Shown here: piece after piece, positions 50,322 through 60,599 of the stretch
Layout: each line of letters starts with the position of its first letter
Position numbering within the stretch: the first letter of the stretch is position 1
Assembly (NCBI RefSeq): GCF_026626745.1
Contig: NZ_JAPNJW010000002.1
Coordinates: forward strand, 4,426,151-4,490,150
Source: Nannocystis sp. RBIL2
Lineage (GTDB): Bacteria > Myxococcota_A > Polyangia > Nannocystales > Nannocystaceae
Direction: 5' to 3'
Length of the DNA stretch: 64,000 nt
Program-made: the position numbers and the translations under genes
Notes under the pieces: model-generated
Seen by the model: the letters and a program-made list of their open reading frames with translations, nothing else
The model's database searches: none
What the model was told of the DNA's origin: nothing

Positions 50322-51605
50322 ATGCCGAGCAACTTGTACGCCCACTGCCACGCAGCGATAATCGCGGGCGTGGAGGCGTCATCCGGCGAACGAGCCGCGG
50401 CCGCGCGCGCGCGCGGCGAGCTCGCGGCGGCCACGGAAATTGCAGAGGCCGCAGTCGCCGCGGCTCCCGCCGATCCGCGCGGATGGGTGCTGCTCGGATC
50501 GATCGACCACCTGCGTGGAGATCTCGAGCGAGCCGCGTCGCGCTATCGTCGGGCTCTGGCGCTCGCTCCACGCGACGCCGCGGCGCACGCGGCCCTGGCC
50601 GTCAACCTCGTACAACGAGGGCAGCCCGCGACTGCGCGCGCCCACTTCGCGGCGGCGACGTCCCCCGACGCCTCGCCGCCGCTCGCCGACCTGCAATGGC
50701 TGCAGGCGTTCCAGCAGGCGCGGGAGCTCGACGAGGCCGGCCCTGCGCTCGCGTGGTCGCGCTGCGCGACGCCCCTGCCTTGTCCGCGAGCTCCGGCGGA
50801 GCTGCCGGCGGGCCCTCCGCGGGAGCGTGGGCGCGTGACCTGGTCGCTCGCGGACCTCGTCGCGGCGCTCCGCACGTCGTCGCGGATCGTCGCGCTGACC
50901 GGCGCTGGCATGTCGGCGGCGAGCGGGCTGGAGACCCGCAAGCAATTGTGGCAGCGCTTCACACGCGACGACGCCGTCAGCATGGCCCGCTTCCGCGACG
51001 ATCCTGCGACGCTGTGGTCGGTGATCCGCGCGTTCTGGGGCGATCGGCCGCACCCCGCAAACGCTGGCCATCAGGCGCTCGCGCGCCTGCCCAACCTCGC
51101 TGCGATCGTCACGCAGAACGTCGACGAGCTGCACCAGGCCGCCGCCGCCGCCGCCGGGCGATCGACGCCGGTGATCGAGCTGCACGGCAGTCTGTCGCGG
51201 ACACGCTGCCTCGACTGCGGGCGCTCCGGCGAGGCGTCAGCGCAGGCGCTCGCGGCCTCCGGCCGACCGCTGCCCCCGCGCTGCACCTGCGGCGGCGTGC
51301 TCCGCCCCGAGGTGGTGCTGTTCGGGGAGCAGGTCCCGGCCGCGGCGATGGCGTCCGCGCGAGCCCACGCAGCCGCAGCCGATCTCCTGCTCGTGATCGG
51401 CTGCGCCATGGATGTCTCGCCGGCGCGCGAGCTGCCGCTGGTGGCCGCGCGAGCCGGGGCGCGGATCGTCGAGCTCAAGCGCCGGCCGTCGCGCCTGGCC
51501 GCGGCGGTGCTCGTGCATCACGTCCCCGGCGCGGCGGAGGACATCCTGCCAGCGGTGACGACGGCGCTCGCAACCTCGGAGCCAGGACATGACGCAAGAC
51601 CCTGA
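50322..51605 (+). CDS. TPR-sirtuin (Sir2) fusion protein
   Basis: 427 aa from ATG 20 bp after the preceding gene. Residues about 25-130 are TPR-like helices (ASRYRRALALAPRDAAAHAA). Residues about 180-425 are a Sir2 domain: GAGMSAASG (NAD binding), TQNVDELH near 265, catalytic HG in ELHGSLSR near 290, and zinc Cys pairs CLDCG and CTCGG. The Rossmann GTS motif is altered to GCAMDVSPA. Sirtuins deacylate proteins at the expense of NAD; some Sir2 proteins act as NADases in defence. The TPR part may choose substrates. Its position after an NAD-targeting effector module is noteworthy. Confidence 0.88.
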   Translation: MPSNLYAHCHAAIIAGVEASSGERAAAARARGELAAATEIAEAAVAAAPADPRGWVLLGSIDHLRGDLERAASRYRRALALAPRDAAAHAALAVNLVQRGQPATARAHFAAATSPDASPPLADLQWLQAFQQARELDEAGPALAWSRCATPLPCPRAPAELPAGPPRERGRVTWSLADLVAALRTSSRIVALTGAGMSAASGLETRKQLWQRFTRDDAVSMARFRDDPATLWSVIRAFWGDRPHPANAGHQALARLPNLAAIVTQNVDELHQAAAAAAGRSTPVIELHGSLSRTRCLDCGRSGEASAQALAASGRPLPPRCTCGGVLRPEVVLFGEQVPAAAMASARAHAAAADLLLVIGCAMDVSPARELPLVAARAGARIVELKRRPSRLAAAVLVHHVPGAAEDILPAVTTALATSEPGHDARP

Positions 51606-52443
51606 CGACCCCCCGCTGCTCGTGCGCCTGCCGGCGCTCGAGGACGACTTTGCGGGCCGGGTCCGGTTTGTCCGGCGCACCGGCGACGTCGTCGCGGCCG
51701 AGGACCCGATCCTCGAGGTCGAGCTGTCCAAGATCGTCGCCGAGCTGACCGCCCCGCGCGCCGGCGTGATCGGGCGACTGTTCGCGGCGGACGACGACGA
51801 GCTGCAGCCGGGCGCGCCGCTGTACGAGCTGTGGCCGCTTCCGCCGCCCGTGCCTGCGCCCGATATCCCCTTTCCCGCCTTCTCGGGGGTGCAGCAGCCC
51901 TGCGACGTGGAGCACCTGCTCGCCCGCGCCCGCGCCCTCGCCGAGGATCGCGCGGAGGTGTCGACGGCCGAGATGGCGCTGCTGTGCGTCGCCTCCCTGC
52001 GCGCCCTGACTGCGACGCCGGCGCTGCTCGAACGGGCGCTCGCCCCCTTCCTGGCGGAGCCGGGCCTGCGGATCGCCTGCGGCGACGTCCAGGCCGACGG
52101 CACGCGCTGGGTGCAGATCGACGTCGGCCCGGACGCCTCGCCGGAGCAGGTCCTCGGCGCGCTCCGGACCGGGACGCGGCTGCAAGACGGTGAAGGAGCG
52201 TACGCCACGCTGCAGGTGGTCCGCATCGCGCCGCCCGCGGCGCCGCTCGTGCTGCCGGGCCCGCGCCTGCGCCCCGGACTGACGATCTTCGCCGGCCCGC
52301 CGACGCCGCAGCCCGTGGTCGTGGGGACCACGGTGGCGGTGCGGCCGATCTCGACTCTGACGATCACGGCGGACGCCACCGTCGCCCTCGCCTCGCTGCT
52401 GCGCTTCGCTCCCATGCTCGCGGAACAGCTCGGCGTGGTGTGA
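51589..52443 (+). CDS. Lipoyl-domain protein resembling a degenerate 2-oxoacid dehydrogenase E2
   Basis: 284 aa; ATG lies inside the sirtuin gene, 17 nt before its end, so translation is coupled. Residues about 8-80 are a biotinyl/lipoyl domain with the modifiable Lys in ILEVELSKIVAELTAPRAGV (family usually DKA/DKV). A Pro linker follows, then a remnant of the E2 catalytic domain (TLTITADATVALASLLRFAP, against SLTFDHRVLDGA), in which the active-site His and Asp are gone. So it can carry a lipoyl group but not transfer acyl groups. Sirtuins can remove lipoyl or acyl groups from lysine, which makes the coupling interesting. Confidence 0.75.
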   Translation: MTQDPDDPPLLVRLPALEDDFAGRVRFVRRTGDVVAAEDPILEVELSKIVAELTAPRAGVIGRLFAADDDELQPGAPLYELWPLPPPVPAPDIPFPAFSGVQQPCDVEHLLARARALAEDRAEVSTAEMALLCVASLRALTATPALLERALAPFLAEPGLRIACGDVQADGTRWVQIDVGPDASPEQVLGALRTGTRLQDGEGAYATLQVVRIAPPAAPLVLPGPRLRPGLTIFAGPPTPQPVVVGTTVAVRPISTLTITADATVALASLLRFAPMLAEQLGVV

Positions 52444-52529
52444 CACGACGAAGTGTTCACCGGTGACGCGAATGGCAGCCGTGCCGTCGGCCGGCCGAGA
52501 ACCACTCCACGCCTGGCTCCGCGCCAGGG

Positions 52530-52556
52530 CCCTGAAAAAAAGTTCCCTTGTCAGCA
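52530..52556. promoter_or_regulatory. AT-rich patch upstream of CrtC/AttH-like gene
   Basis: CCTGAAAAAAAGTTCCCTTG about 85 bp before the next ATG. It shares GAAAA..GTTC with patches near 22445 and 57810-57903. A promoter element is possible. Confidence 0.3.
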
Positions 52557-52625
52557 CACCCAGCTTCATCGACGCTCGTGGCGGTCTTTCAGCACACGAC
52601 CGTGCGCGCATGAGGGCGAGAGGGC

Positions 52626-53684
52626 ATGACGACGAGCGAGCAAGCCAACCGGCCGCGCTGGAAGCATCAGGCGGGGTTCTTCGAGATCTGGTTCCTGTGT
52701 GTCTTCGATCCAGGGGGTGAGCGCGCGTGGTGGTTGCGCTACACTCTCTTCAATCCGGCCCCGGGCGCTCCGGGTGAGCCGCGGGCCACGGTGTGGGCCG
52801 CAGCCTTCGATACCGCGGCGCCGGACCGGCCCGCCGTGGCGGTGAAGGCCATCCATCCGCTCTCCGCCTTCGACGCCGGGACGCCGGGGCGTTTCGGCAT
52901 CCGCATCGGCGACGCCGGCCTCGCGCCGGGCAAGTGCCACGGCGAGGTCGTCTCGGGCGAGCACGCCATCGCCTGGGATCTACGCTACACCCCCGAGTCC
53001 GCCCGGGCCGTCCGGCGGGCGCCGCGAGGCATCGACCTGCTGCCGCTGACCACACACGTCAACCACTCGCACGACGGCATCATCTTCACCGGGACAGTCA
53101 CCGTCGACGGCGAGCGCTTCGACGTGCGCGGCGCCCCTGGGCTGCAGAAGCACCTGTGGGGCCACCGGCGCGTCGAGGAGCTGACCTGGCTGTACTGCCC
53201 GAGCTTCCGCGAGGACTCGGAGGCCCGCCTGGAGGCCCTCCGCGTGCGCCCGCGGCGCGAGCGAGGCCCGTGCCTCACGCCCATCTACCTGCGCACCGCG
53301 AAGGCGCGCCACGCCTTCCACGAGGTTCCCGGCCTGCTGTTCACGCAGATCCACACGCCTCGCACCGGTGAGCTGCACCTCGCGGCGACCTCGGCGACCG
53401 TGTCCGTGAAGGGTCGTGCGTGGTGCGATCCGCGGACTCTGGTGGGCTACGCGTACCGCGATCCCGCTGCCTGGGACGTGTTCGTGGCCCAGAGCGACGT
53501 GGCCCGCTGCGAGCTCGAGTTCTTCTCCCGCGCCCATCCCTGGGCGGCCTGGAAGCCGGATGGGGAGAAGCTCACCTCCGCCGTCTGCGCCCTGGAGTTC
53601 CACGGCCCCGAGCGACTCGCGGGCGTGCGCTACGTCGAATGGGACGACACTGGGCCGCCGGCTTCACCGTCACCGGCCGAGTGA
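52626..53684 (+). CDS. CrtC/AttH-like lipocalin-fold protein, probable frameshift near 3' end
   Basis: 352 aa from ATG with GAGAGGG just upstream. Beta-rich protein like the AttH/hydroxyneurosporene-synthase (CrtC)-type: RWKHQAGFFEIWFLCVFDPG, HVNHSHDGIIFTGTVTVDGE, GLQKHLWGHRRVEELTWLYC, each typical of the double-lipocalin fold. Substrate unknown; lipids or terpenoids are usual. The annotated end (TGPPASPSPAE) looks non-coding, whereas the next frame reads WAAGFTVTGRVIPERALIRE then PCLVF, the expected C-terminal strands. So one base appears lost or gained near 53655, and the natural end is near 53725. Confidence 0.8.
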   Translation: MTTSEQANRPRWKHQAGFFEIWFLCVFDPGGERAWWLRYTLFNPAPGAPGEPRATVWAAAFDTAAPDRPAVAVKAIHPLSAFDAGTPGRFGIRIGDAGLAPGKCHGEVVSGEHAIAWDLRYTPESARAVRRAPRGIDLLPLTTHVNHSHDGIIFTGTVTVDGERFDVRGAPGLQKHLWGHRRVEELTWLYCPSFREDSEARLEALRVRPRRERGPCLTPIYLRTAKARHAFHEVPGLLFTQIHTPRTGELHLAATSATVSVKGRAWCDPRTLVGYAYRDPAAWDVFVAQSDVARCELEFFSRAHPWAAWKPDGEKLTSAVCALEFHGPERLAGVRYVEWDDTGPPASPSPAE

Positions 53685-53713
53685 TACCCGAACGCGCGCT
53701 CATCCGCGAGCCA

Positions 53714-53748
53714 TGCCTGGTCTTCGGGACATGTCGTGAAGGTCATGC
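53714..53748 (+). repeat. Dispersed GACATGTC-core repeat, copy D
   Basis: TGGTCTTC, GGGACATGTC, GTGAAGGTCATG. More diverged than the other copies. It lies at the 3' end of the CrtC/AttH-like gene, between two convergent genes. Confidence 0.4.
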
Positions 53749-53855
53749 GAATCGTGGCGGCGACGAGGCTCGGCGTGCACCGAATTGCGGACGAAGAAGC
53801 CGCGGACGATCAAGATGCTGGCCTCGACGCTTTGATCCCGACCTGACCGAGCATA

Positions 53856-54866
53856 TCACTGCGCCGCCGCGAACTCGTCGACGGGCCCGGAGAGCGCGGC
53901 GAGGAACGCGAGCAGGTCGGCGCGCGCGTCGGCTTCCAGCGGCCGCCGCTCCGCGTGGTGCTCGACCATCAGATCGACCGCTTCGGCGAGCGTGGCGATC
54001 GACCCGTCGTGCAGGTAGGGCCCCGTCTCGGCGACGTTGCGCAGCCCCGGGACCTTGAACACGCCGCGGTCGCGCTCGTCGCCGGTCACTGCGAAGCGCC
54101 CGGCATCCGGCGTCATGCGGCCGAGCAGCGGTCGGAACTGGCCGCCGCCGAGCGCCGCGCCGTCGTGGCAACCGTCGCACCCGAGCTCGAGGAACAGCCC
54201 CAGCCCGCGCAGCTCGGCGGCGTCGAGCGCCTCGTCGTCCCCGCGCAGGAAATCGTCGATCGGGGCTGGCGTCAGCAGGGTGCGCTCGAAGGCACCGATC
54301 GCCCGGCCGACGTTCGCCAGCGTGAGCGGGGCGGCGTCGTCGGGGAATGCCGCGGCGAACAGCCCGGGGTATTTGGGTGAGGCCGCGAGTGTCGCCTCGA
54401 CCGTCGCCGCGTCGGGCATGCCCATCTCGACCGGGTTCAGGATCGGTCCGGTCGCCTGCTCCTCGACCGTCGCTGCGCGACCGTCCCAGAACTGCGCGAC
54501 GTGCAGGAACGCGTTGAAGGTCGTCGGGCTGTTGCGCCCGCCGCGTTCGCTCGCGAAGCCCGGGGAGGTCGCCTCGCCGTCGACCCCGTGGCGCGCGAGG
54601 TCATGGCAGCCGTTGCACGACAGGGTGCCGGAGCGCGACAGCGCTTTCTCGAAGTAGAGCGCCCTGCCGAGCTCGACGCGCGGGGCGGGCAGGTCCGGGT
54701 CGACGGTCGGCAGCGGCGCGAGGTTCCCCAGCGCCTCGGCTCGCAGCGCGGTCGCGTCGGGCTCGTCGATGCACGAAAGGAGCGACGTGAAGAGTGAACA
54801 GACGAGGAACAGTTCGGTCCGGCGCGTAGGCATCGGGCGACGAACTTGTCCGACGCTGACGCTCAT
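53856..54866 (-). CDS. Di-heme cytochrome c peroxidase/MauG-family lipoprotein
   Basis: 336 aa from ATG (an ATG 33 nt downstream is an alternative). Signal with lipobox (LVCSLFTSLLSC, Cys near 32). Two heme-binding motifs, CNGCH near 84 and CDGCH near 222, in the order of bacterial di-heme peroxidases; GRNSPTTFNAFLHVAQFWDG and FKVPGLRNVAETGPYLHDGS are family signatures. Reduces H2O2 or oxidises protein side chains using periplasmic electron donors. Lipid anchoring is common for MauG-like proteins in myxobacteria. The heme-ligand Met region near 270 (GRMTPD) is present. Confidence 0.92.
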   Translation of the reverse strand: MSVSVGQVRRPMPTRRTELFLVCSLFTSLLSCIDEPDATALRAEALGNLAPLPTVDPDLPAPRVELGRALYFEKALSRSGTLSCNGCHDLARHGVDGEATSPGFASERGGRNSPTTFNAFLHVAQFWDGRAATVEEQATGPILNPVEMGMPDAATVEATLAASPKYPGLFAAAFPDDAAPLTLANVGRAIGAFERTLLTPAPIDDFLRGDDEALDAAELRGLGLFLELGCDGCHDGAALGGGQFRPLLGRMTPDAGRFAVTGDERDRGVFKVPGLRNVAETGPYLHDGSIATLAEAVDLMVEHHAERRPLEADARADLLAFLAALSGPVDEFAAAQ

Positions 54867-55360
54867 GGCGACTTAATCGGCGCTTAAACGTTCGGCGCGA
54901 GCGAGCCACTCGCGCTTAAATGGTTGGCTTCGTCGGCGTCGAGATGCGCCATCGCAGCGGCCTGCTCGCCGGCTTCGGGGCGCGCGCGGACGGGCTGCGA
55001 CTCGGGGCGCGTGCGCGACGGCGCCGTCGTGCAGTTGATCGCTCCTTCAGGCGCGCCGGTGTTCCGGCTCGGCGGCTTCGAGCTGGCAGCGGCCGCCGAG
55101 ATCGGCGAGGGCTGGGGCCAGCCGCGACGTCGCCGCTGAGCCCCGACGCGAGCGGCGGGTGCGTGGCCCGAAACGCAGGAGCAGACGCGCAGCGCCCTGC
55201 CCCGCGCTCGCCGGCAGGAGCAGCGCGCAGTGCCCCGCGCGACGTCCCCGGGTGCAGCGCACAGTGCCCGCGGCGCGCTCCAGACTGGAGCGCCGCGCGT
55301 CGACGGCCGCGCGAACTCGGTTGACGGGGCAGCACGCGCATGCTGTGCTCGTAGCGAGCG
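54867..55360. other. Divergent intergenic region, GC-rich, with palindrome
   Basis: About 490 bp between the peroxidase and a lipoprotein gene. It holds repeated GCGCAGTGCCC-like words (55195-55270) and the palindrome at 55275. No gene recognised. Confidence 0.45.
55275..55293. promoter_or_regulatory. Perfect 9-bp palindrome upstream of lipoprotein gene
   Basis: GCGCTCCAG-A-CTGGAGCGC. It lies 68 bp before the lipoprotein start. With a one-base centre it cannot form a usual terminator loop, so an operator is more likely. Confidence 0.4.
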
Positions 55361-56299
55361 ATGCGCAGGACGTTCTTGTCGTTGGGCCTTTGCGGCGGGG
55401 CGCTGCTGTTCGCCTGCCTTGAAGACGGCGGCACCGATTCCGGCGGGCAGATGATGTACACCACCCACGGCAGCGTCAGCGACGGCCACAGCAGCGTCGG
55501 CGACATCCTCGCCGCGCCCGGCGACGGCGTGTTCGGCGTCCAGAGCGGCAGCGGGCTCGGCCAGATCCGCGACGGCTGGACCGTCGAATACCAGAAGCTC
55601 CTCGTCTCCGTCGGCACCGTCACCTTCACCAGCGCCAGCGCCGGCGAGGTCGAGATCGCCACCGACTTCGTCGTCGACCTGCTGAGCCTGCCGATCGGCG
55701 GCGCCCTCCTCGATCACGTCGACGGGCGCGAGAAGCCGTCCGCGATCGCCTTCACCCTGCCGCCGGCGACCGCCGGCAAGTCCCGGCCGCTGTCGCGCTA
55801 CACCCTCGACCAGGACGTCGAGCTCATGGCCGCGGGCGGCTACTCGCTCTACGTCGAGGGCACGATCGAGAAGGCCGACGGCATGTCGTGCAAGCCCGAC
55901 GTCCCGTCCGATTGCGCGCCGGCCCCGGTCGTCCGATTCCGCTGGGGCCTGCCGCAGGGCGTCGCCTACGACGATTGCGTATGGACCGACTACACGGTCT
56001 TCACCGAGAACGTGACCCTATCGTTCCCGGCCGTCGCCTGGCTGCAGACCGCCATCGGCTCCGAGCGCCCGACCTTGCGCGCGCAGTGGATCGCCGACGC
56101 CGACCTCGACCGCGACGGCGAGACCACGATCGCCGAGCTGCGACAGATCGGCGCGTCCACCCTGCTGAGCCGCCGCCGCGGCTATGATCTGTCCGGCGCC
56201 GCGGGATCGGTCGACACCGTCTACGACTTCCTGCGCGAGCAGGCGCGCCAGATCGGCATGCGCGCCCGGGGGGAGTGCGGTTCGGTCACCAACCTCTGA
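55361..56299 (+). CDS. Hypothetical lipoprotein with EF-hand-like loop
   Basis: 312 aa from ATG. Signal MRRTFLSLGLCGGALLFAC with lipidated Cys near 19. Beta-rich mature domain, with two Cys pairs (SCKPDVPSDC). Near the C-terminus DADLDRDGETTIAEL has the spacing of an EF-hand calcium loop within an inserted helix pair, a form common in myxobacterial lipoproteins. No family known. Probably surface exposed. Confidence 0.75.
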   Translation: MRRTFLSLGLCGGALLFACLEDGGTDSGGQMMYTTHGSVSDGHSSVGDILAAPGDGVFGVQSGSGLGQIRDGWTVEYQKLLVSVGTVTFTSASAGEVEIATDFVVDLLSLPIGGALLDHVDGREKPSAIAFTLPPATAGKSRPLSRYTLDQDVELMAAGGYSLYVEGTIEKADGMSCKPDVPSDCAPAPVVRFRWGLPQGVAYDDCVWTDYTVFTENVTLSFPAVAWLQTAIGSERPTLRAQWIADADLDRDGETTIAELRQIGASTLLSRRRGYDLSGAAGSVDTVYDFLREQARQIGMRARGECGSVTNL

Positions 56300-56503
56300 G
56301 GCGCCCGGCCGAGCCGGACCGGCGGCTCGCTTCAGGCGCCGAGCCGCCGAGGCTCGGCCACGGGAGCTGTGGATAGCGGACGTCGCTCGACCGCATAGGA
56401 TTCGGCTGGCTGTTTGGACAGGCCCATCGGTGTGCCCGGAGCACGTCGGCGAAGTCGTCCTCCCGTCGCAGTGGCCAGCGTCCGCCGGAGGCCGCCGGCC
56501 ACG

Positions 56504-57550
56504 TCACTGCTCCAGCGCCCAGAGGGCGATGATCAGCAGCGCGATGGCGGCGAACACCGCGATGAAAACGATCAATCCGCGGTTCGGCGGCGCCAGTGAT
56601 TGGGGCTGCGGTGCCGGGGGCTGAGGCGACGGCGTCGGAGCCACCAGTGCGGAGGCCGGACGGTTGGCAAGGGCCCGCAGTTCATCACGGACTCCGCGGG
56701 CAGCTTGCGGCCTCTGCGCAGCTTCACGCGCCAGCAGTTGGCTCAGGAGGCGGTCGAGTTCAGGCGGCAGATCCGGAATCTCGGGCGCGAGCGCCGACGG
56801 CGTCTGCGTGAGCTGTCGGATCGTGATGTCGGACAGCTCGCCGCCGTCCCAGAGCTCGCGCCCAGCGAGGCTCTCCCAGAGGATAACCCCGAGTGCGTAC
56901 ATATCCGTGCGGTGATCGGTCGGCTCGCCTGCGGCTTGTTCCGGCGCCATGTAGCCGGGGGTGCCCATCACGGTGCCGAGACGCGTCAAGGGGGTCATGT
57001 CCGCAGCTGAATCGGCGACGCGAGCAAGTCCGAAGTCCAGTACCTTGACCACCGTGGCGTCCTCGCGGGTCTCGAGGAGGATATTGTCGGGTTTCAGGTC
57101 ACGATGGATGATGCCGGCCCCATGGGCCGCCACGAGTGCGTCGGCGATCTGGGCGCCGATGTCGCAAGCTTTCCGCCAGGGCAATTTCCCGCTGGCGATC
57201 GTGTTCGTCAGCGTGCGCCCACGGACCAACTGCGTGACCAGGTACGCCCCGCCTCCCGGTAGCGGGCCGAAGTCGATCGCGCGGACCACGTTCGGGTGAT
57301 CGATCTTCGCCGTCGCCATCGCTTCACGCCGGAAACGCTCGGAGATCTCGGCGTTGCCGGTGTACTCGGCGTGGATCATCTTGACCGCGACCATCGTGTG
57401 GAGGCTGAGCTGCTCCGCCGCGAACACAGCTCCCATGCCCCCCTCCCCGATCAGCTCACGGAGTTGATAGCGGCCCTCCAGCGTGTGCCCGATCCACGCT
57501 GTCGACGGCGCGCCAGGGGCGGGAGAGTGGAGCGATGCGATGTTGCTCAA
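56504..57550 (-). CDS. Ser/Thr protein kinase with C-terminal membrane anchor (kinase 4)
   Basis: 348 aa from a TTG start that has GGAG 5 nt upstream; no ATG or GTG lies before the glycine loop. Kinase domain complete: GEGGMGAV near 36, VAVK lysine, IIHRDLKPDNIL (RD kinase), DFGLAR, GTPGYMAPEQ. A short Pro/Gln linker and a membrane helix (LIVFIAVFAAIALLIIALWA) end the protein, with only a few residues outside. It is a tail-anchored kinase without sensor domain. Divergent from kinase 5, which has a similar kinase domain (LVTQLVRG). Confidence 0.93.
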   Translation of the reverse strand: MSNIASLHSPAPGAPSTAWIGHTLEGRYQLRELIGEGGMGAVFAAEQLSLHTMVAVKMIHAEYTGNAEISERFRREAMATAKIDHPNVVRAIDFGPLPGGGAYLVTQLVRGRTLTNTIASGKLPWRKACDIGAQIADALVAAHGAGIIHRDLKPDNILLETREDATVVKVLDFGLARVADSAADMTPLTRLGTVMGTPGYMAPEQAAGEPTDHRTDMYALGVILWESLAGRELWDGGELSDITIRQLTQTPSALAPEIPDLPPELDRLLSQLLAREAAQRPQAARGVRDELRALANRPASALVAPTPSPQPPAPQPQSLAPPNRGLIVFIAVFAAIALLIIALWALEQ

Positions 57551-58146
57551 GATGACTCCGAAGGCGGGGTTCAGAAGGAGCAGGAGCAGGAATTGGAGGG
57601 GGACGGGCCGCTCGAGTTCAGTGCCACTTTCCCTTGCCCTTCCACTTGTGCTTGCCAGTGCCCCGGCCTCGTGCGCATGTGTTCGGGCAGTGGCAGACCG
57701 ACGGCCGTAGTCTCCAGGCTCGATGTGCGGCGGTCAACAGTCTCCCCGCATGGCGCACCAGCCGCCGAGTCCTCGAACGCGTGCCGTGGCGCGAACCCAT
57801 CCTCTCTTGGAAAAGTTCATGCGCGGCCGGTCCAAGAAATTTTCCCGAGCAAGCGGTCGTCCCGATGCGCCCGGCGCGAACGGTCCGTCGAAGAAAGTTC
57901 TTCCGCCCGTGGTGGGTCGAGTTGGAGAGGCCGCGCAATGGAGCCCTCCTCATGCGGCCCTGCTGCTGGGCCTGACTCGCTGCGCTGAGCGCCGCACCGA
58001 CAGGGGCCTGTAGCGGCTGATAAACCTCGTTACCACGACAGGTGCTGCAAATACGGCTCGGATTTGGCCGAGGGTGATGCCCAGGCCGGCGCTGGGCCCG
58101 CTCCTCATGGACGGGGCACTCGGGTATAGTCCACCCCGCTTTCGCC
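57551..58146. other. Divergent intergenic region between kinases 4 and 5
   Basis: About 600 bp. Three AT-rich patches with GAAAA/GTTC (57808, 57830, 57890), the last a perfect GAAGAA-AG-TTCTTC palindrome (57890-57903). Minus-strand 57618-57700 encodes a Cys/His/Lys-rich tail (SVCHCPNTCARG, GKHKWKGKGKWH, stop) like the end of a secreted protein, without a recognisable start; possibly a remnant. Confidence 0.45.
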
Positions 58147-59703
<1,557 letters not shown>

Positions 59704-60139
59704 GCCGAGCCGGGCGAGCCGCCGGTCACGGTTCGAGACGGGGGCCTTGAAGCCAATCACGCAGCGCGTGTCGGTGGTCTTGACCACGAGCATCTGGGTA
59801 CGAAGGTGACATAGGCGACGAAGATCGCGGCTTGCTTGGCGCGGCGCTTGGAATCGCCGCGGGTGGGCCGGTCCAACGATCAGTGTCCATCCCTGCGCTC
59901 GTAGAAGACCTCCGTGGCGCAGGCCGTCACCTCGAGCGCGCCGCGCCAGTGATCCCCGGTTCCAGTTCGGTCCCGGCCCATCAAAAGGAAGGCCCTTGCC
60001 TGGCGCTCATGCCGCCCGCGCGATGTCGTACGGGCGACACGATCTGTTGCGATGCGTGGCGTCGTCGGCCGCGCACCGCTGCTCCGGCGTCTCGCGCGGG
60101 CGCCATTCACGTCTCGAATGAAATGACAGGATGTAGACC
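59704..60139. other. Intergenic stretch, nothing certain
   Basis: About 435 bp. Minus-strand 59700-59800 is briefly coding-like (MLVVKTTDTRCVIGFKAPVS) with a stop but only 33 codons; perhaps a remnant. The rest shows nothing; it should contain the response-regulator promoter. Confidence 0.35.
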
Positions 60140-60541
60140 GTGGCCAAAATCTTGATCGTGGAGGACAACGAACTCAGCCGCGACATGCTCTCACGACGGC
60201 TGCGCCGCAGGGGCTATGAGGTGATGGTCGCAGTCGACAGCTCGGAGGCCATGGCCATCGTCATGACGGACAGGCCCGATGTCGTACTCATGGACCTGAG
60301 CCTCCCCGAAATGGATGGCTGGGCGACCACGCGCATCCTCAAGAACACCGAGGCGACCGCCAGCATCCCCGTCATCGCGCTGACCGCACACGCAGGGCCT
60401 GGCGACCGCGAGATGGCTCTCGATGCCGGTTGCGATGACTACGACACCAAGCCGGTCGAGCTCACACGGCTGCTGGCAAAAATCCATCGTTTCGTCTGCG
60501 GCCCCGAAGTCGGAGCGAGCGGCGACCGCCGTACGAACTGA
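60140..60541 (+). CDS. Stand-alone response regulator (CheY/DivK-like receiver)
   Basis: 133 aa from a GTG with AGGA 10 nt upstream. One receiver domain only: acidic pair EDN near 8, phosphoacceptor Asp in VVLMDLSLPEMDG near 53, T/A switch in ALTAH near 82, and Lys in DTKPVE near 104. No output domain, so it acts by protein contact, like DivK or CheY, or as a phosphotransfer relay. The orphan hybrid kinase at 23111 is a candidate partner, but the distance gives no evidence for it. Confidence 0.92.
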   Translation: MAKILIVEDNELSRDMLSRRLRRRGYEVMVAVDSSEAMAIVMTDRPDVVLMDLSLPEMDGWATTRILKNTEATASIPVIALTAHAGPGDREMALDAGCDDYDTKPVELTRLLAKIHRFVCGPEVGASGDRRTN

Positions 60542-60599
60542 GCTCCACGATGGCGATCACTCCTGCCGCGATCGTCCGATGCGTGCTAAGGTCGCAGCA

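Noticed and set aside
57618..57700. Secreted Cys/Lys-rich protein on the minus strand.
   Set aside because: Plausible tail with a stop, but no start, signal peptide or consistent coding signal upstream.
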